DNA of 64,000 bases from positions 1 through 64,000 of the forward strand of contig NZ_JAENRR010000026.1 of NCBI RefSeq assembly GCF_016612505.1. Reading direction: 5' to 3'. Positions 18,713 to 30,000 of the stretch are shown one piece after another. The position numbers were made by a program, and so were the translations under genes. The DNA is from Carboxylicivirga marina (GTDB taxonomy: Bacteria > Bacteroidota > Bacteroidia > Bacteroidales > Marinilabiliaceae). Each line of letters opens with the position of its first letter. Position 1 is the first letter of the stretch. The notes beneath the pieces were generated by a model. That model did no database searches. It was not told the origin of the DNA and was given only the letters and a program-made list of their open reading frames with translations.

Positions 18713-19717
18713 ATGACACAATTACCAAATGACAGCATTTTAATAACAGGAGCTGCTGGCTTCATAGGTTTTCACCTGTCTAAAAGATTGTGCAAAAGTG
18801 GATATAGCGTCATTGGCATTGATTCTGTCAATGAGTACTATTCCACACAACTAAAAAACGACCGATTAAAACAACTGAAACAATACCCTAATTTTCATTT
18901 TCGGAAAATTGACATCTGCGACAAAGAAAGCCTTGACAAAGCGTTTAAAAAACACCGCTTTAAGATCGTCATCAATTTGGCTGCTCAGGCGGGCGTTCGA
19001 TACAGTATTGAACAACCATACAAATACATCGACAGCAACTTAATTGGCTTCATAAATATACTAGAAGCCTGTCGTCATTACCCGGTCAAACACCTCATAT
19101 ACGCAAGTTCGAGTTCGGTTTATGGCAATTCTAACAGCATTCCTTTTTGCACCAATGAGGCTTGTAACGAACCTGTATCACTTTATGCTGCCACCAAAAA
19201 ATCGAATGAGATGATGGCGCATAGTTATGCACATTTATATAAAATTCCGGTTACCGGCTTACGCTTTTTTACTGTTTACGGCCCCTATGGCAGACCCGAC
19301 ATGGCATATTATTCCTTTACTGATAAAATTGTGAATAACAAAAGCATTCAAGTTTATAACGAAGGAAAGCTTGAACGGGACTTCACCTATGTAGATGACA
19401 TTGTAGAAGCCATTGAAAAACTAATTGACTTACCATTTAACAAAGGGGAAGAGAAAGAGAAACCTTATCGTTTGTTTAACATTGGGAACAATCAGCCAGT
19501 CAAACTAATGCACTTTATTAACACACTTGAAAAATACATTGGCAAAGAGGCGACCATAGACTTATTACCCATGCAGAAAGGTGATGTTTATCGTACATTT
19601 GCCGACATTAAGCCTTTAGAAGAGCGCATTGGATTTAAGCCAACAACGAGCATTAATGAAGGCTTAAGCAAATTTATTGACTGGTATAAATCATATTACA
19701 ACATCTCATTAAAATAA
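18713..19717 (+). CDS. NAD-dependent sugar-nucleotide epimerase, UDP-glucuronate 4-epimerase type
   Basis: The 334-residue extended SDR enzyme has the NAD-binding GAAGFIG motif near residues 13-19. The catalytic Ser lies in ASSSSVYG near residue 133 and the Tyr-Lys pair in YAATKKS near residue 157. The FTVYGPYGRPDMA stretch is typical of UDP-GlcA 4-epimerases making UDP-GalA for polysaccharide or LPS. The gene follows the UpxY antiterminator by about 50 bases, so it is probably one transcript. Confidence 0.88.
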   Translation: MTQLPNDSILITGAAGFIGFHLSKRLCKSGYSVIGIDSVNEYYSTQLKNDRLKQLKQYPNFHFRKIDICDKESLDKAFKKHRFKIVINLAAQAGVRYSIEQPYKYIDSNLIGFINILEACRHYPVKHLIYASSSSVYGNSNSIPFCTNEACNEPVSLYAATKKSNEMMAHSYAHLYKIPVTGLRFFTVYGPYGRPDMAYYSFTDKIVNNKSIQVYNEGKLERDFTYVDDIVEAIEKLIDLPFNKGEEKEKPYRLFNIGNNQPVKLMHFINTLEKYIGKEATIDLLPMQKGDVYRTFADIKPLEERIGFKPTTSINEGLSKFIDWYKSYYNISLK

Positions 19718-19723
19718 AGCAGC

Positions 19724-20521
19724 ATGTACGAAGAAGAATTACCAATTGAAGAGTACATATATAATGAAGCACTAAAAGAGCGACACGAAGATACCCAGCG
19801 CTTTAAAGAACTGATTGCCCTAAACGATGCTTCTAATGAAGATGCTGCGACAGAACTATTATACGTAAGTAAGCGCCTCTTTTATAATTTTTATGACCTG
19901 GATGTGATAATGGCAGCTCGCAATACAATGCTCCACTTCTTTGATGTTGATACAGATGACGATGTTATTTCATCAACGATGAATAGTGGTATTAGTGAGC
20001 ACAATGATTTGATTGAGGATATACTTAATGCCCTGGACGACATTGATGATTTGAAAAAGCTAAATCTTAAGAAGCTAGCTAATCGTTATCCTGAACTCCC
20101 CTTTTTATCATTGATGAAAATTGTATTGATGGAAATTGAAGAGGCTCCAACAAAAAAAATCATCAATCAATTAGAAGACGCACTATCGATATACCCTGAT
20201 GACTTATTACTGAAACTTGAGCAAGAATCCATTCTAAACCGAAATAGCAAAAAAGCAGGTTGGATTTCTGATGATTTTATCAAACACAAAACTGCCTCGC
20301 AAATATTTAAGAACAAAGTCATTCATTCGTTTGAGCTAATGACGCTCCATACAGCCATTTTTGAATATCTGGTTAGCAAGAATGACATATTAATGCTTGA
20401 TGCGCTAATATTTGCCTCTCAAACATTATATCCTGAATGGGAAGATGCCTGGAGTGACAAAGAAGTATATAGTGAAATTTTAAAAGTAGAATTTTGCAAG
20501 TTAAATGACGCCGCTGTCTAG
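19724..20521 (+). CDS. hypothetical acidic helical-repeat protein
   Basis: The 265-residue protein starts 6 bases after the epimerase stop, so it is likely translationally coupled. It is acidic and entirely helical, with helix pairs resembling TPR-like repeats (for example FLSLMKIVLMEIEEAPTKK and ALSIYPDDLLLKLEQ). There is no signal peptide. I cannot name a family. Its stop codon lies one base from the convergent stop of the next gene. Confidence 0.7.
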   Translation: MYEEELPIEEYIYNEALKERHEDTQRFKELIALNDASNEDAATELLYVSKRLFYNFYDLDVIMAARNTMLHFFDVDTDDDVISSTMNSGISEHNDLIEDILNALDDIDDLKKLNLKKLANRYPELPFLSLMKIVLMEIEEAPTKKIINQLEDALSIYPDDLLLKLEQESILNRNSKKAGWISDDFIKHKTASQIFKNKVIHSFELMTLHTAIFEYLVSKNDILMLDALIFASQTLYPEWEDAWSDKEVYSEILKVEFCKLNDAAV

Positions 20522-20522
20522 T

Positions 20523-21193
20523 TTAAACAGATAAGTAAGATTTTAACTTGCTAAGAAGTGGAGTAATATTTTCGGCGCCTCCTGTAAAATAGGCAGCTCC
20601 CAAATCCACAACTTTCTTGCCCGATTCTGCCGCTAAACCTTCCAGAAACTTTCGCAATATCAACTTAAAGGTAATGGGTGTATTTTTTTCATGGCTGATG
20701 GCAGACTTTCCTTCTTTTACAATACGCTCAATAGCCTTTTCGGGATAATAACATGCCAGCAAATCAATAAACGATTCGATGTGAATGCGGGTAATTTCAG
20801 AGTTGAACGAACTATCGGCATAATGCCCCATTTTCTTTAATTGTGCACCTATACTCGTTCTAATAAACTTGTTTTCAATAACAAATTCGACTTTATTTAA
20901 ATCTCCCCGAAATTTTGATTTAGCAACTTTTTTAAAAAACGCAGTCTTAATATCAGCCTCTGTAATTTGACTATACTTAAGGTCGCTTTCATATGCCAAT
21001 CGTCGTATTTTGGTTTCTGGAATTTGCAAATCCAAACTCATTTCAAAATTGGATTTACCACTTAAATCACCATACTTACGTAACAATTAAATACCAATAC
21101 CTCAAAATCATTTTTGGTCATAGAACCGAAACCTCGTGTAGCATATTGCTCAATAAATTCAATAGCAAACTGTTCTTTATCTGTCACTTTCAT
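20523..21193 (-). pseudogene. hypothetical gene interrupted by a frameshift
   Basis: The long frame here begins only at a TTG at 21086, but the ATG at 21193 opens a second frame (MKVTDKEQFAIEFIEQYATRG) that runs into it. Joining the two by one base near 21084-21090 gives a smooth protein of about 222 residues, with VLVFN leading into LLRKYGDLSG. The protein looks like a helix-turn-helix-type N-terminus followed by a helical domain ending in an AYFTGGAENITPLL amphipathic tail. The function is unknown. Either a one-base deletion has broken the gene or the base call is wrong. Confidence 0.65.
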
Positions 21194-21255
21194 AAAATAA
21201 GCTCTTTAGTTAGGTATAAGTTGTAAAAATAATACTTTATCAGTTATTCAAAAGG

Positions 21256-22194
21256 CTAGTATTTCTTTTGTGACGAGATACGGTCATACAACTTCATATA
21301 AGCCAATACATCAGGCTCCTGACGCATTAATGCGATTCTTTGCTTGCTATCTTCCATCCATCGGTATACCCAAGAGATACCCCACTTCTTATAAAAATAG
21401 CTCGTTTGCGTATATACTTTATCTTGCATAGCAGTATCAAGGCTCACAAACTTATAATCTTGCTCCCTTAACTTTTTAATAATCACTGGCAAATAATCCA
21501 CATTAATAGAATTATCGTGGCAGAGATAAATGTGCTTAATAGCACGATCATATTGAGCAAACATCAGCGAATCCATCCAGTGAAAATTACGCATTGTTGC
21601 TTGTACATAAGCCTCTCCTATTTCGCTCGGTTTGTGGATGCTATCCGTATCTATATAATATTCATAGATAGTATTAAACATCCAATCAGAACTCTCGATT
21701 GTAAAGGGCGTGGATATTAGCTGAAGCGAATCTAACAGAAGTTGAGCTGCCAAGTGTTGAACTGAATCTTTCCCTAAATTATTGTATGGAAAGCGAAAAT
21801 ACTTTAGTGCTTTAGAATGTTGAGAACATAACGCTTTGCTTAAAGCCATTCCCTTGATAATATCATTTGCAAATGAATCAACACCAATCTCTGAGTATCG
21901 AGAATGGGCAAACGTGTGCATACCTACGGTTACTTTTTCATGACTTATCCATCTTTCCAGCACTCTTTCCCCAATTTTGCCAGACGGGTGATTAACAACT
22001 AAACCTTCATTTATAAATGCAGCGACAGGAACACCTAAAGATGAAATTGTATCCAATAGCTTTAAACATCCATCCTGCTGATATTTTCCAACCTTCGGTA
22101 CGTCATCAACAGTGATAGCTACATATTTTTGAGCTTGCAACAAATTGCCGAAAAACAATAAAAACAATGCAAGAATAAAACTAAACCTTACCAT
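21256..22194 (-). CDS. secreted polysaccharide deacetylase (NodB/CE4-like)
   Basis: The start at 22194 (312 residues) gives a signal peptide (FSFILALFLLFFGNLLQAQ). The NodB motifs are TVDDVP near residue 29 (metal-binding Asp pair), GMHTFAHSRYS near 93 (His-x-x-x-His) and FRFPYN near 133. Members remove acetyl groups from N-acetylated sugars such as peptidoglycan or chitin-like chains. It is monocistronic and runs towards the frameshifted gene. Confidence 0.85.
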   Translation of the reverse strand: MVRFSFILALFLLFFGNLLQAQKYVAITVDDVPKVGKYQQDGCLKLLDTISSLGVPVAAFINEGLVVNHPSGKIGERVLERWISHEKVTVGMHTFAHSRYSEIGVDSFANDIIKGMALSKALCSQHSKALKYFRFPYNNLGKDSVQHLAAQLLLDSLQLISTPFTIESSDWMFNTIYEYYIDTDSIHKPSEIGEAYVQATMRNFHWMDSLMFAQYDRAIKHIYLCHDNSINVDYLPVIIKKLREQDYKFVSLDTAMQDKVYTQTSYFYKKWGISWVYRWMEDSKQRIALMRQEPDVLAYMKLYDRISSQKKY

Positions 22195-22378
22195 TATATA
22201 ATTATAAAACAATTATTAAATAATCGAAAGGATACTTTCTAATTAAAATATTAAACAACTATAATGTGTTATTTTAACACCTTTAACCATATTCTACCAA
22301 CAAATAGTAGTTAATGTTATTAAATATTAAAAATATGATTTTTGTCACAAAAAAGGATAGTTGGCAAAAAAAATTACC

Positions 22379-22386
22379 TAAATTTG
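22379..22386 (+). promoter_or_regulatory. candidate promoter of the glycogen operon
   Basis: TAAATTTG matches the -7 element; a TTGG lies 15 bases upstream at 22361-22364, closer than usual. The first gene of the operon starts about 75 bases downstream. Confidence 0.4.
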
Positions 22387-22462
22387 ATACGGGAATACCT
22401 AGGGAGTAAGACAACGCAACAACAAAATATTTATTTTTTAATCAAGCTATTACCTTTTGCGT

Positions 22463-24397
22463 ATGAGTTACTTAAAGTTCGACAAGGCTCAATTGGTAAA
22501 CACCGAATACTCCTTAAACAAGGAGTTTATTCGTACCAATAGAGCAGGTTCATTTGCTAGTTCAACCATCATTAACTGCAACACCCGCAAGTATCATGGG
22601 TTGCTAATTTGTCCAATTGAGGAATTTGGTGGCGACATGCATGTGCTTCTTTCATCGCTCAATGAAACAGTTATTCAACGCGGTGCATTATTTAATCTGG
22701 GTATTCATAAATATCCGGGTACTTATAGTCCCAAAGGGCATAAGTATATAAGAGAATACGAAGTAGATCCCAACCCTGCCATTACCTATCGCATAGGAGG
22801 TGTACTACTAAAGAAGGAACTGTTACTTGTCGAAAAAGAACAACGCATATTAGTAAAATACACACTACTGGAAGCTAATTCGCCTACAACCATTCGTTTT
22901 CAACCCTTTGTGGCATTTCGTAATATTCATGCGCTTACCAAAGCCAATCTAGATGCTAATACACGCGCTACAGAAGCAAAAAATGGAATAGGCTTAAAGC
23001 TTTATGAAGGTTTCCCGCATTTGTACATGCAAACATCGAAAACCTCAGAGTTTGTGCATGCGCCCGACTGGTATTACGACATTGAATACAAAGAAGAGAA
23101 GAAACGCGGCTATGCGTGTCACGAAGATTTATTTGTGCCAGGCTATTTTGAAATGGAAATTAAAAAAGGAGCCCCTATCATCTTTTCAGCAGGAACTAAA
23201 GAACTTGTTCCTAACACATTGGCACGCCAGTTTAATAGCGAAATAAAAAAACGTATTCATCGCGATAGTTTTGATAGTTGCCTTAACAATTCAGCAGAAC
23301 AATGCATCTCACGAAAAGGTAAATCGGTAAGTGTCATTAATGGCTTTCCCTTTTTAAGCCACAGCGAACGAAACACCTTTTTGTCAATCCCGGGCTTATG
23401 TCTTGCACGCAACGATGAAAAAACGTTTCAGGAAATTCTGAATACAACTGTTAAAACCATTACAAATCGCTTTTCACCAGAGTATGCCCTAAATAAAGAC
23501 CGTACTTCGGTTGATGTGCCTTTATGGTTCTTTTGGACATTGCAAAAGTATATCCAAAGTGGAGCTGACAAAGCAACTATCTGGCTTAAGTACAAAAAAA
23601 CTATCAAGGAAATACTGCGAACATATAAAGATGGTTCTCATCTGGCCATTGAATTACACGATAATGCCTTACTATGGACCAGCCAAAAGGGTGTCACCTG
23701 GATGAAGGTTCGAAACAATGGTACATTCCTACAGCAACGCATGGGCTATGTGGTAGAAATAAATGCTTTATGGTACAATGCCATTTCATTCGCACTGGAA
23801 TTAGCTGAAACATCTAAGGATAAAGTATTTATAAAAGAATGGAGCAAATATCCTTCAACAATAAAGGACAGTTTCAATCAAATATTCTGGGATGAAAACA
23901 CGGGTTATTTAGCTGATTATGTACTCGAAGATTATACAAGTTGGAGCATACGGCCCAACATGCTGTTTGCGGCTTCTCTTCCCCACTCCTGCCTAAATCT
24001 TGAGCAAAAGAAAGCCATATTAGACAAAATAGAAAGAGACCTGCTCACACCGAGAGGCCTTAGAACCTTATCGCCAAATAATCAGGACTACCTGGGTGTG
24101 ATAAACGGTAATGAATATGATCGTAATCGCGCTTTTCATAATGGTTCCGTTTTCCCATGGTTATTTGGTCACTATGCCGAAGCCTACCTCGATTTGCACA
24201 AATTATCGGGTGTAGCGCATATCAAACGACTACTTGAAGGATTTGAAGATTGTGTAACCGAACATGGAATCGGATCAATCTCTCAAATTTACGATGGCAA
24301 TCCGCCTCATAAGCCTAATGAAGCAACCTCTTATGCACTGAGTGTTGGCGAAATCATCAGGATTGGTAAAATGATTGAAAATCTATCTGTTAAGTAG
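22463..24397 (+). CDS. glycogen debranching enzyme
   Basis: The 644-residue protein belongs to the amylo-alpha-1,6-glucosidase family. It opens with the N-terminal GDE domain (NRAGSFASSTIINCNTRKYHGLL near residue 27), and the C-terminal half is a GH133-like (alpha/alpha)6 barrel with NGTFLQQRMGYVVEINALWYNA near residue 420 and YDRNRAFHNGSVFPW near residue 555. It hydrolyses alpha-1,6 branch points. ATG at 22463 is preferred over an upstream TTG. It is the first gene of a four-gene operon; the next gene starts 6 bases after its stop. Confidence 0.9.
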   Translation: MSYLKFDKAQLVNTEYSLNKEFIRTNRAGSFASSTIINCNTRKYHGLLICPIEEFGGDMHVLLSSLNETVIQRGALFNLGIHKYPGTYSPKGHKYIREYEVDPNPAITYRIGGVLLKKELLLVEKEQRILVKYTLLEANSPTTIRFQPFVAFRNIHALTKANLDANTRATEAKNGIGLKLYEGFPHLYMQTSKTSEFVHAPDWYYDIEYKEEKKRGYACHEDLFVPGYFEMEIKKGAPIIFSAGTKELVPNTLARQFNSEIKKRIHRDSFDSCLNNSAEQCISRKGKSVSVINGFPFLSHSERNTFLSIPGLCLARNDEKTFQEILNTTVKTITNRFSPEYALNKDRTSVDVPLWFFWTLQKYIQSGADKATIWLKYKKTIKEILRTYKDGSHLAIELHDNALLWTSQKGVTWMKVRNNGTFLQQRMGYVVEINALWYNAISFALELAETSKDKVFIKEWSKYPSTIKDSFNQIFWDENTGYLADYVLEDYTSWSIRPNMLFAASLPHSCLNLEQKKAILDKIERDLLTPRGLRTLSPNNQDYLGVINGNEYDRNRAFHNGSVFPWLFGHYAEAYLDLHKLSGVAHIKRLLEGFEDCVTEHGIGSISQIYDGNPPHKPNEATSYALSVGEIIRIGKMIENLSVK

Positions 24398-24403
24398 CAA
24401 TCT

Positions 24404-25699
24404 ATGAAAGTATTAATGTTTGGGTGGGAATTTCCACCACATATATCAGGCGGTTTAGGAACAGCCTGCTACGGATTAACCAAAGGTTTATCTAAAATTG
24501 ATGATTTGGACATTGTGTTTGTTGTGCCTAAAGCATATGGTGACGAAGACCAAAGTAAGATGCAGTTAGTTGGCGCTAATAGTACACACATTAAGCAGGT
24601 ACAAGAGCACATCCGCCTCTTTAAGTCAAAGCACACTTACCTGGAAGTCGAGTCAGAATTAATACCGTATAACGATCCGGATGAGTATTACACCTTTCGC
24701 GACTCGGAGTTATATGACAACAAGAAACTCTTTAAAGTCAATAAAGAAGGAAAGCTGGAGTTTAGTGGTAAATATGGTGCTAATCTGATTGAAGAAATAT
24801 ACAAATATGCCTATGTGGCCTCCACAGTAAGCATGGACAATGAACACGATGTGATTCATGCACACGATTGGTTATGCTACCCGGCGGGTATTGCAGCCAA
24901 AGAAGTATCGGGTAAGCCACTGGTCGTTCATGTGCATGCCACCGACTTTGATCGTAGTGGTGGAAGTGTTAATCCCAAAGTTTTTGAAATTGAAAAGAAG
25001 GGAATGGATGCTGCCGATAAAATTATTGCTGTTAGTAACCTGACCAGAAATATTGTGATCGAAAAATACGGTCAGAACCCCGATAAGGTTGAAACTGTAT
25101 ATAACGCTGTTGAACCGGTGACTATTGAGCAAAAGAAGGCCATCAAAAAGGGTGTAACAGAAAAGGTGGTTACCTTTTTAGGACGTATCACCATGCAAAA
25201 AGGTCCTGAATATTTTGTTGAAGCTGCCAATGAAGTACTTAAGCGAACCGACAATGTTCGTTTTGTAATGGCAGGCAGTGGCGATATGCTTGAAAAAATG
25301 GTAGCACGCGCCGCTCAACTGGGCATTGCCGATCGCTTTCATTTTACGGGTTTCTTAAAAGGCGATGATGTATTTAAAATGTTTGAAATGAGTGATGTTT
25401 ACGTCATGCCATCCGTTTCCGAACCTTTCGGCATCTCCCCATTGGAAGCCATGCAATCCAATGTACCGGTGATAATCTCCAAACAATCGGGCGTATCAGA
25501 GATACTCACCCACGCCGTAAAAGTTGATTACTGGGATATTGATGCCTTGGCAGATGCCATATATGGCATTATCAAATACGATTCTTTATCAGGTATATTC
25601 AAAGAAAAAGGTAAAGAAGAAGTAGATAACCTAAAGTGGACCAATGCCGCTATTCATGTACATCAGGTGTACAACAGTGCGATTAACACATTCCTTTAA
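24404..25699 (+). CDS. GT4-family glycosyltransferase, probable glycogen synthase
   Basis: The 431-residue protein opens with VLMFGWEFPPHISGGLGTACYG, the nucleotide-sugar/acceptor loop of GlgA-like transferases. The C-terminal GT-B Rossmann domain carries FLGRITMQKGPEYF near residue 257 and the EPFGISPLEAM donor-binding motif near residue 345. In this operon it most likely extends alpha-1,4-glucan chains from a nucleotide sugar. The locus also encodes a second, GT3-type, synthase. Confidence 0.85.
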   Translation: MKVLMFGWEFPPHISGGLGTACYGLTKGLSKIDDLDIVFVVPKAYGDEDQSKMQLVGANSTHIKQVQEHIRLFKSKHTYLEVESELIPYNDPDEYYTFRDSELYDNKKLFKVNKEGKLEFSGKYGANLIEEIYKYAYVASTVSMDNEHDVIHAHDWLCYPAGIAAKEVSGKPLVVHVHATDFDRSGGSVNPKVFEIEKKGMDAADKIIAVSNLTRNIVIEKYGQNPDKVETVYNAVEPVTIEQKKAIKKGVTEKVVTFLGRITMQKGPEYFVEAANEVLKRTDNVRFVMAGSGDMLEKMVARAAQLGIADRFHFTGFLKGDDVFKMFEMSDVYVMPSVSEPFGISPLEAMQSNVPVIISKQSGVSEILTHAVKVDYWDIDALADAIYGIIKYDSLSGIFKEKGKEEVDNLKWTNAAIHVHQVYNSAINTFL

Positions 25700-25717
25700 A
25701 CTCTAAAACTAAATAAA

Positions 25718-27013
25718 ATGAAGTCAATTTGCTTATATTTTCAGGTACACCAACCTTTACGATTAAGACGCTATCGTTTTTTTGATATCGGTAACGACCA
25801 TTATTACTACGATGATTTCACCAATGAATCCATCATGCAAAAGATTGTGAAGGAATGTTACCTGCCTGCCAATGAAATATTACTGAAACAGATAAAAGCC
25901 AATCATAACCAATTCAAAGTTACTTTCTCAATCACAGGTGTGGTGTTAGACCAGTTTGAACAATATGCACCAGAAGTTATCGATAGCTTTAAGCAACTGG
26001 CCGATACCGGTTGTGTTGAGTTTTTAGCCGAAACCTATTCTCATTCTTTGGCCGCCCTTAAAGATCAGGATGAATTTAAAGCACAGGTAAAAGCGCACAG
26101 CAAGCGTATTAAACAGCTCTTTGGTCAAAAACCAAAGGTATTTCGCAATACGGAACTGATTTATTCCGATGAGATTGGTAAGAATGTTGCCAGCATGGGT
26201 TACAAAGGTATGCTCACCGAAGGTGCCAAGCATATACTTGGCTGGAAAAGCACCAATTACCTTTACTGTAACGCCATCAACCCTAAACTGAAATTATTGA
26301 TGCGTAACTATACCTTAAGCGACGATATTGCTTTCCGTTTTTCCGAACAAGGTTGGAATGAGTGGCCACTTACAACCGAAAAGTTTGTAAGTTGGATGAA
26401 TAAGATGGATGAAAAAGAAGAGATCATCAACATCTTTATGGATTACGAAACCATTGGTGAACACCAGAAGAAGGAATCCGGCATCTTTGATTTCCTCGAT
26501 AACCTACCTGCTGCAGTACTGAATACCAAAAACTATAAATTCACTACTCCATCAGAGGCCATTAAGGAATATCAACCCATTGCGGTAGCGCATGTACCCA
26601 ATACCATTTCGTGGGCTGATGAAGAACGTGACTTATCTGCCTGGCTAGGTAATTCATTGCAAGATGAAGCATTTACCAAGCTAAATGCATTACGCGATGA
26701 TGTACTCGCTATTAATGACAAACACATCAATAAAGACTGGAACTACCTGCAAAGTAGCGATCATTTTTACTATATGTGTACCAAGTTTTTTTCTGATGGT
26801 GATGTACACTCGTATTTTAATCCATACAATTCGCCCTATGATGCCTTTATAAACTTTATGAACGTATTAAGTGACTTTAAAATCAGGGTTGACAAACTAA
26901 AGGACGCAAAAGAAAGTCAGTCTGTTCAAGATGAATTGATAAAAAAAGATGACCTGATAGAACAGTATAAGAAAGAAATAAACAAGTTAAAAAAGCAAAT
27001 CGTTCAGGAGTGA
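25718..27013 (+). CDS. glycoside hydrolase family 57 alpha-amylase/transferase
   Basis: The 431-residue protein has GH57 landmarks: ICLYFQVHQPLRLRRY at the N-terminus (His near residue 10), the SITGVVLDQFE segment, the nucleophile region RNTELIYSDEIG near residue 145, and IFMDYETIGEHQ near residue 245 with the acid/base Asp. A C-terminal coiled tail ends at residue 431. Members cleave or rearrange alpha-glucans; branching-enzyme activity would fit the missing GlgB but is unproven. It is cytoplasmic and co-operonic with the synthases. Confidence 0.88.
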   Translation: MKSICLYFQVHQPLRLRRYRFFDIGNDHYYYDDFTNESIMQKIVKECYLPANEILLKQIKANHNQFKVTFSITGVVLDQFEQYAPEVIDSFKQLADTGCVEFLAETYSHSLAALKDQDEFKAQVKAHSKRIKQLFGQKPKVFRNTELIYSDEIGKNVASMGYKGMLTEGAKHILGWKSTNYLYCNAINPKLKLLMRNYTLSDDIAFRFSEQGWNEWPLTTEKFVSWMNKMDEKEEIINIFMDYETIGEHQKKESGIFDFLDNLPAAVLNTKNYKFTTPSEAIKEYQPIAVAHVPNTISWADEERDLSAWLGNSLQDEAFTKLNALRDDVLAINDKHINKDWNYLQSSDHFYYMCTKFFSDGDVHSYFNPYNSPYDAFINFMNVLSDFKIRVDKLKDAKESQSVQDELIKKDDLIEQYKKEINKLKKQIVQE

Positions 27014-27077
27014 GTCATCGATTGCTAAATCAGCAACTAAGAGTAAAACGATTGGTAATTAACTAAAACATTGACGT

Positions 27078-30000
27078 ATGAAAAAGATAAAACCAGGTCC
27101 GGATTTTATATTCGAAGTTAGCTGGGAAGTATGTAATAAAGTAGGAGGAATTCATACGGTAATTTCCACAAAAGCACTATCCTTAAAACAAACATTTAAG
27201 GATAACATTATATACATTGGTCCCGACTTTAATTACAAAGAGCATCGCGACAAAGAGTTTAAAGAAGACACCTCATTATATCCCGAATGGCAACAAAAGG
27301 CCATCGATATGGGCATTCCTATTCGCATTGGACGCTGGAAAATACCTGGCGAACCACAGGTGATTCTCATTGATTTTAAGCCCTTATTAAAAAACAAAGA
27401 TGCCTTTTATTCAAAAATGTGGGAGGTGTATAAACTGGAGTCGCTATATGGTGCTGATGACTACCATGAACCAGCTATTTTTGGATATGCGGCAGGGCTG
27501 ATTATCGAAAGCTTTGTAAAAGAACACATTTCGGTACGCGAAAAAGTGGTGGCCCAATTTCATGAATGGATGACGGGTGCTGGCTGTCTGCATATTGAAC
27601 ATTATATGCCTGAGATTGCGACCATATTTACCACACATGCCACCATGCTGGGACGTGTATTGGCCAGCAATGGCGAACCATTATACGATAACCTTTATCA
27701 GTTCGATACCAAGAAAAAAACCAATCAGTACAACGTATCGGCTAAGTGCTCATTGGAAAAGAAAGCAGCCTTGGCTGCCGACTGCCTAAGTACAGTGAGT
27801 GAGATAACCGCCAGAGAGTGCAAACAATTTTACGGACGTGCGGTGGATGTGGTAATGCCTAATGGCTTTGAGGATGATTTTGTTCCGGAACCTGAAGCAT
27901 TAAATAAAACTAAAAAATCATCGCGCCAGCTGCTTAAAAAGGTAGCCGAATCGATGCTCGGACACCACTTACCCGATAACACATTATTTGTAGGAACCGG
28001 CGGTCGTTACGAATACAAAAACAAAGGTATTGATATACTGTTGGATGCCCTAGGGCAAATCAACCATGATCGGGGGCAGGAACGTGAGATTGTGGCCTTC
28101 TTTTTTATACCGGGTGACCAGCGCGGTCCAAGAAAAGACCTACTGGAAGCACTGGAAGCCAATAAGACTGATGAAGCACTCGTAACGCCTTTTATCACGC
28201 ATTACCTGGGTAATGTTGATCACGATCCTATTCTTAACAAAGTGAAGGAAATAGGGTTTACCAATGGGCATAATGAAAAAGTAAAGATCATATTCGCTCC
28301 AACTTATTTAACAGGGCATGATGGCATATTTAATAAATCGTACTACGATTTACTAATGGGACTCGACCTTTCACTGTTTCCATCCTATTACGAACCATGG
28401 GGCTATACACCTATGGAAAGTGTGGCCTTTGGCGTACCTACCATTACTACTAGTCTGGCTGGATTTGGTAAGTGGGTAATGCAAATTGATGAAGCAGGAA
28501 AAGGCGGCGTGGAAGTTATCGAGCGTAGCGACTCGAATACTGATGAGCTCGTTCACAACATTGCTCATTTCATTCAACGGTTTGCTGCTCTCAACGATGC
28601 AAGTATTGAGTCGTATCGCGATAATGCTCGCAAAATTGCCCAAAAGGCGCTCTGGAAAAACTTTATCGGCTATTACAACAAAGCCTATGAACTAGCAATT
28701 ACAAACAATATGAATAAAGGAAAAGATACCCACGAGACCAAACAATTTCATGTTGCCAAAACAAATGAATTACAATGGCGTAAGTTAGTTGTTGAATCGA
28801 ATTTACCTACTGACTTATCTGGCCTTGAAGAGCTTTCACGCAACCTTTGGTGGTGTTGGAATTACCAGGCCATTGACCTGTTTAAATACATCGACCCCGA
28901 ATTATGGATAAAAGTTAAAAAGAACCCGATTGTATTGCTCAAATCCATTAGTACAACACGCTTAAACGAGTTGGAGAAAGATCAGGAATTCTTAAGGCAA
29001 TACCAATCCGTTTATAAGGATTTTAAAGATTACATGGCTGTTAAACCAGCAGCTAACGCTCCACAAATAGCCTATTTTAGTATGGAATATGGCTTGAGCG
29101 ATAATCTGAAGATTTACTCAGGTGGCTTGGGCATATTGGCAGGCGATTACCTCAAAGAGGCCAGTGACTCCAATGTTAATATGGTGGCTGTTGGCTTTAT
29201 GTATAAATTTGGCTATTTCACCCAGCGCCTGTCGCTCAATGGCGAGCAATTGGTTGAACTCAATGCACAGAAATTCTCATTCTTACCAATAAACTTGTTA
29301 CGTGACGAAGCCGGCGTACCACGAAGCATCAACTTCCATCTGGAAGGACGTACCGTTAAAGCCCTTATTTGGGAAGTAAATGTAGGCCGCATTAAGCTTT
29401 ATTTGCTCGACACCGAAACAGAAATGAACGAAGAGCAGGATCGGGTTATTACTCACCAGCTTTATGGTGGCGACTGGGACAACCGCATCAAGCAGGAAAT
29501 CCTGTTGGGTATTGGAGGTATACGTGCTTTGGATGAATTAAATATTGATGCCGACCTGTACCATTGCAATGAAGGACATGCAGCTTTGATTAATGTTGAA
29601 CGCCTCAAACAGCTCATCAACGATGGTTACTCCTACGAAGAGGCGCTGGAAATTGTACGTACCTCATCCTTGTTTACAACGCATACGCCTGTGCCTGCCG
29701 GTCACGATACCTTCTCACCTGATATGATACGCCATTATTTGTATTATATCCCTGAAGAATTAGGCATTAGCTGGGATAAATTTCTGGCATTGGGACGCGC
29801 CAACCCATTAGATGATAATGAAAAATTCTCAATGAGTAATCTGGCGGCGCATACATCTGTGGCCATGAACGGTGTCAGCTGGTTGCATGGTAAAATATCG
29901 CAGGAGATGTTTAACAACCTATACGAGGGATACTTCCCGGAGGAGTTGCACATTGGCTATGTAACCAATGGAGTACATTATCCTACCTGGACGGCCAAGG

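Noticed and set aside
22342-22542. 66-codon plus-strand frame before the glycogen debranching gene
   Set aside because: It crosses the promoter and overlaps the real start in another frame, with no family features.
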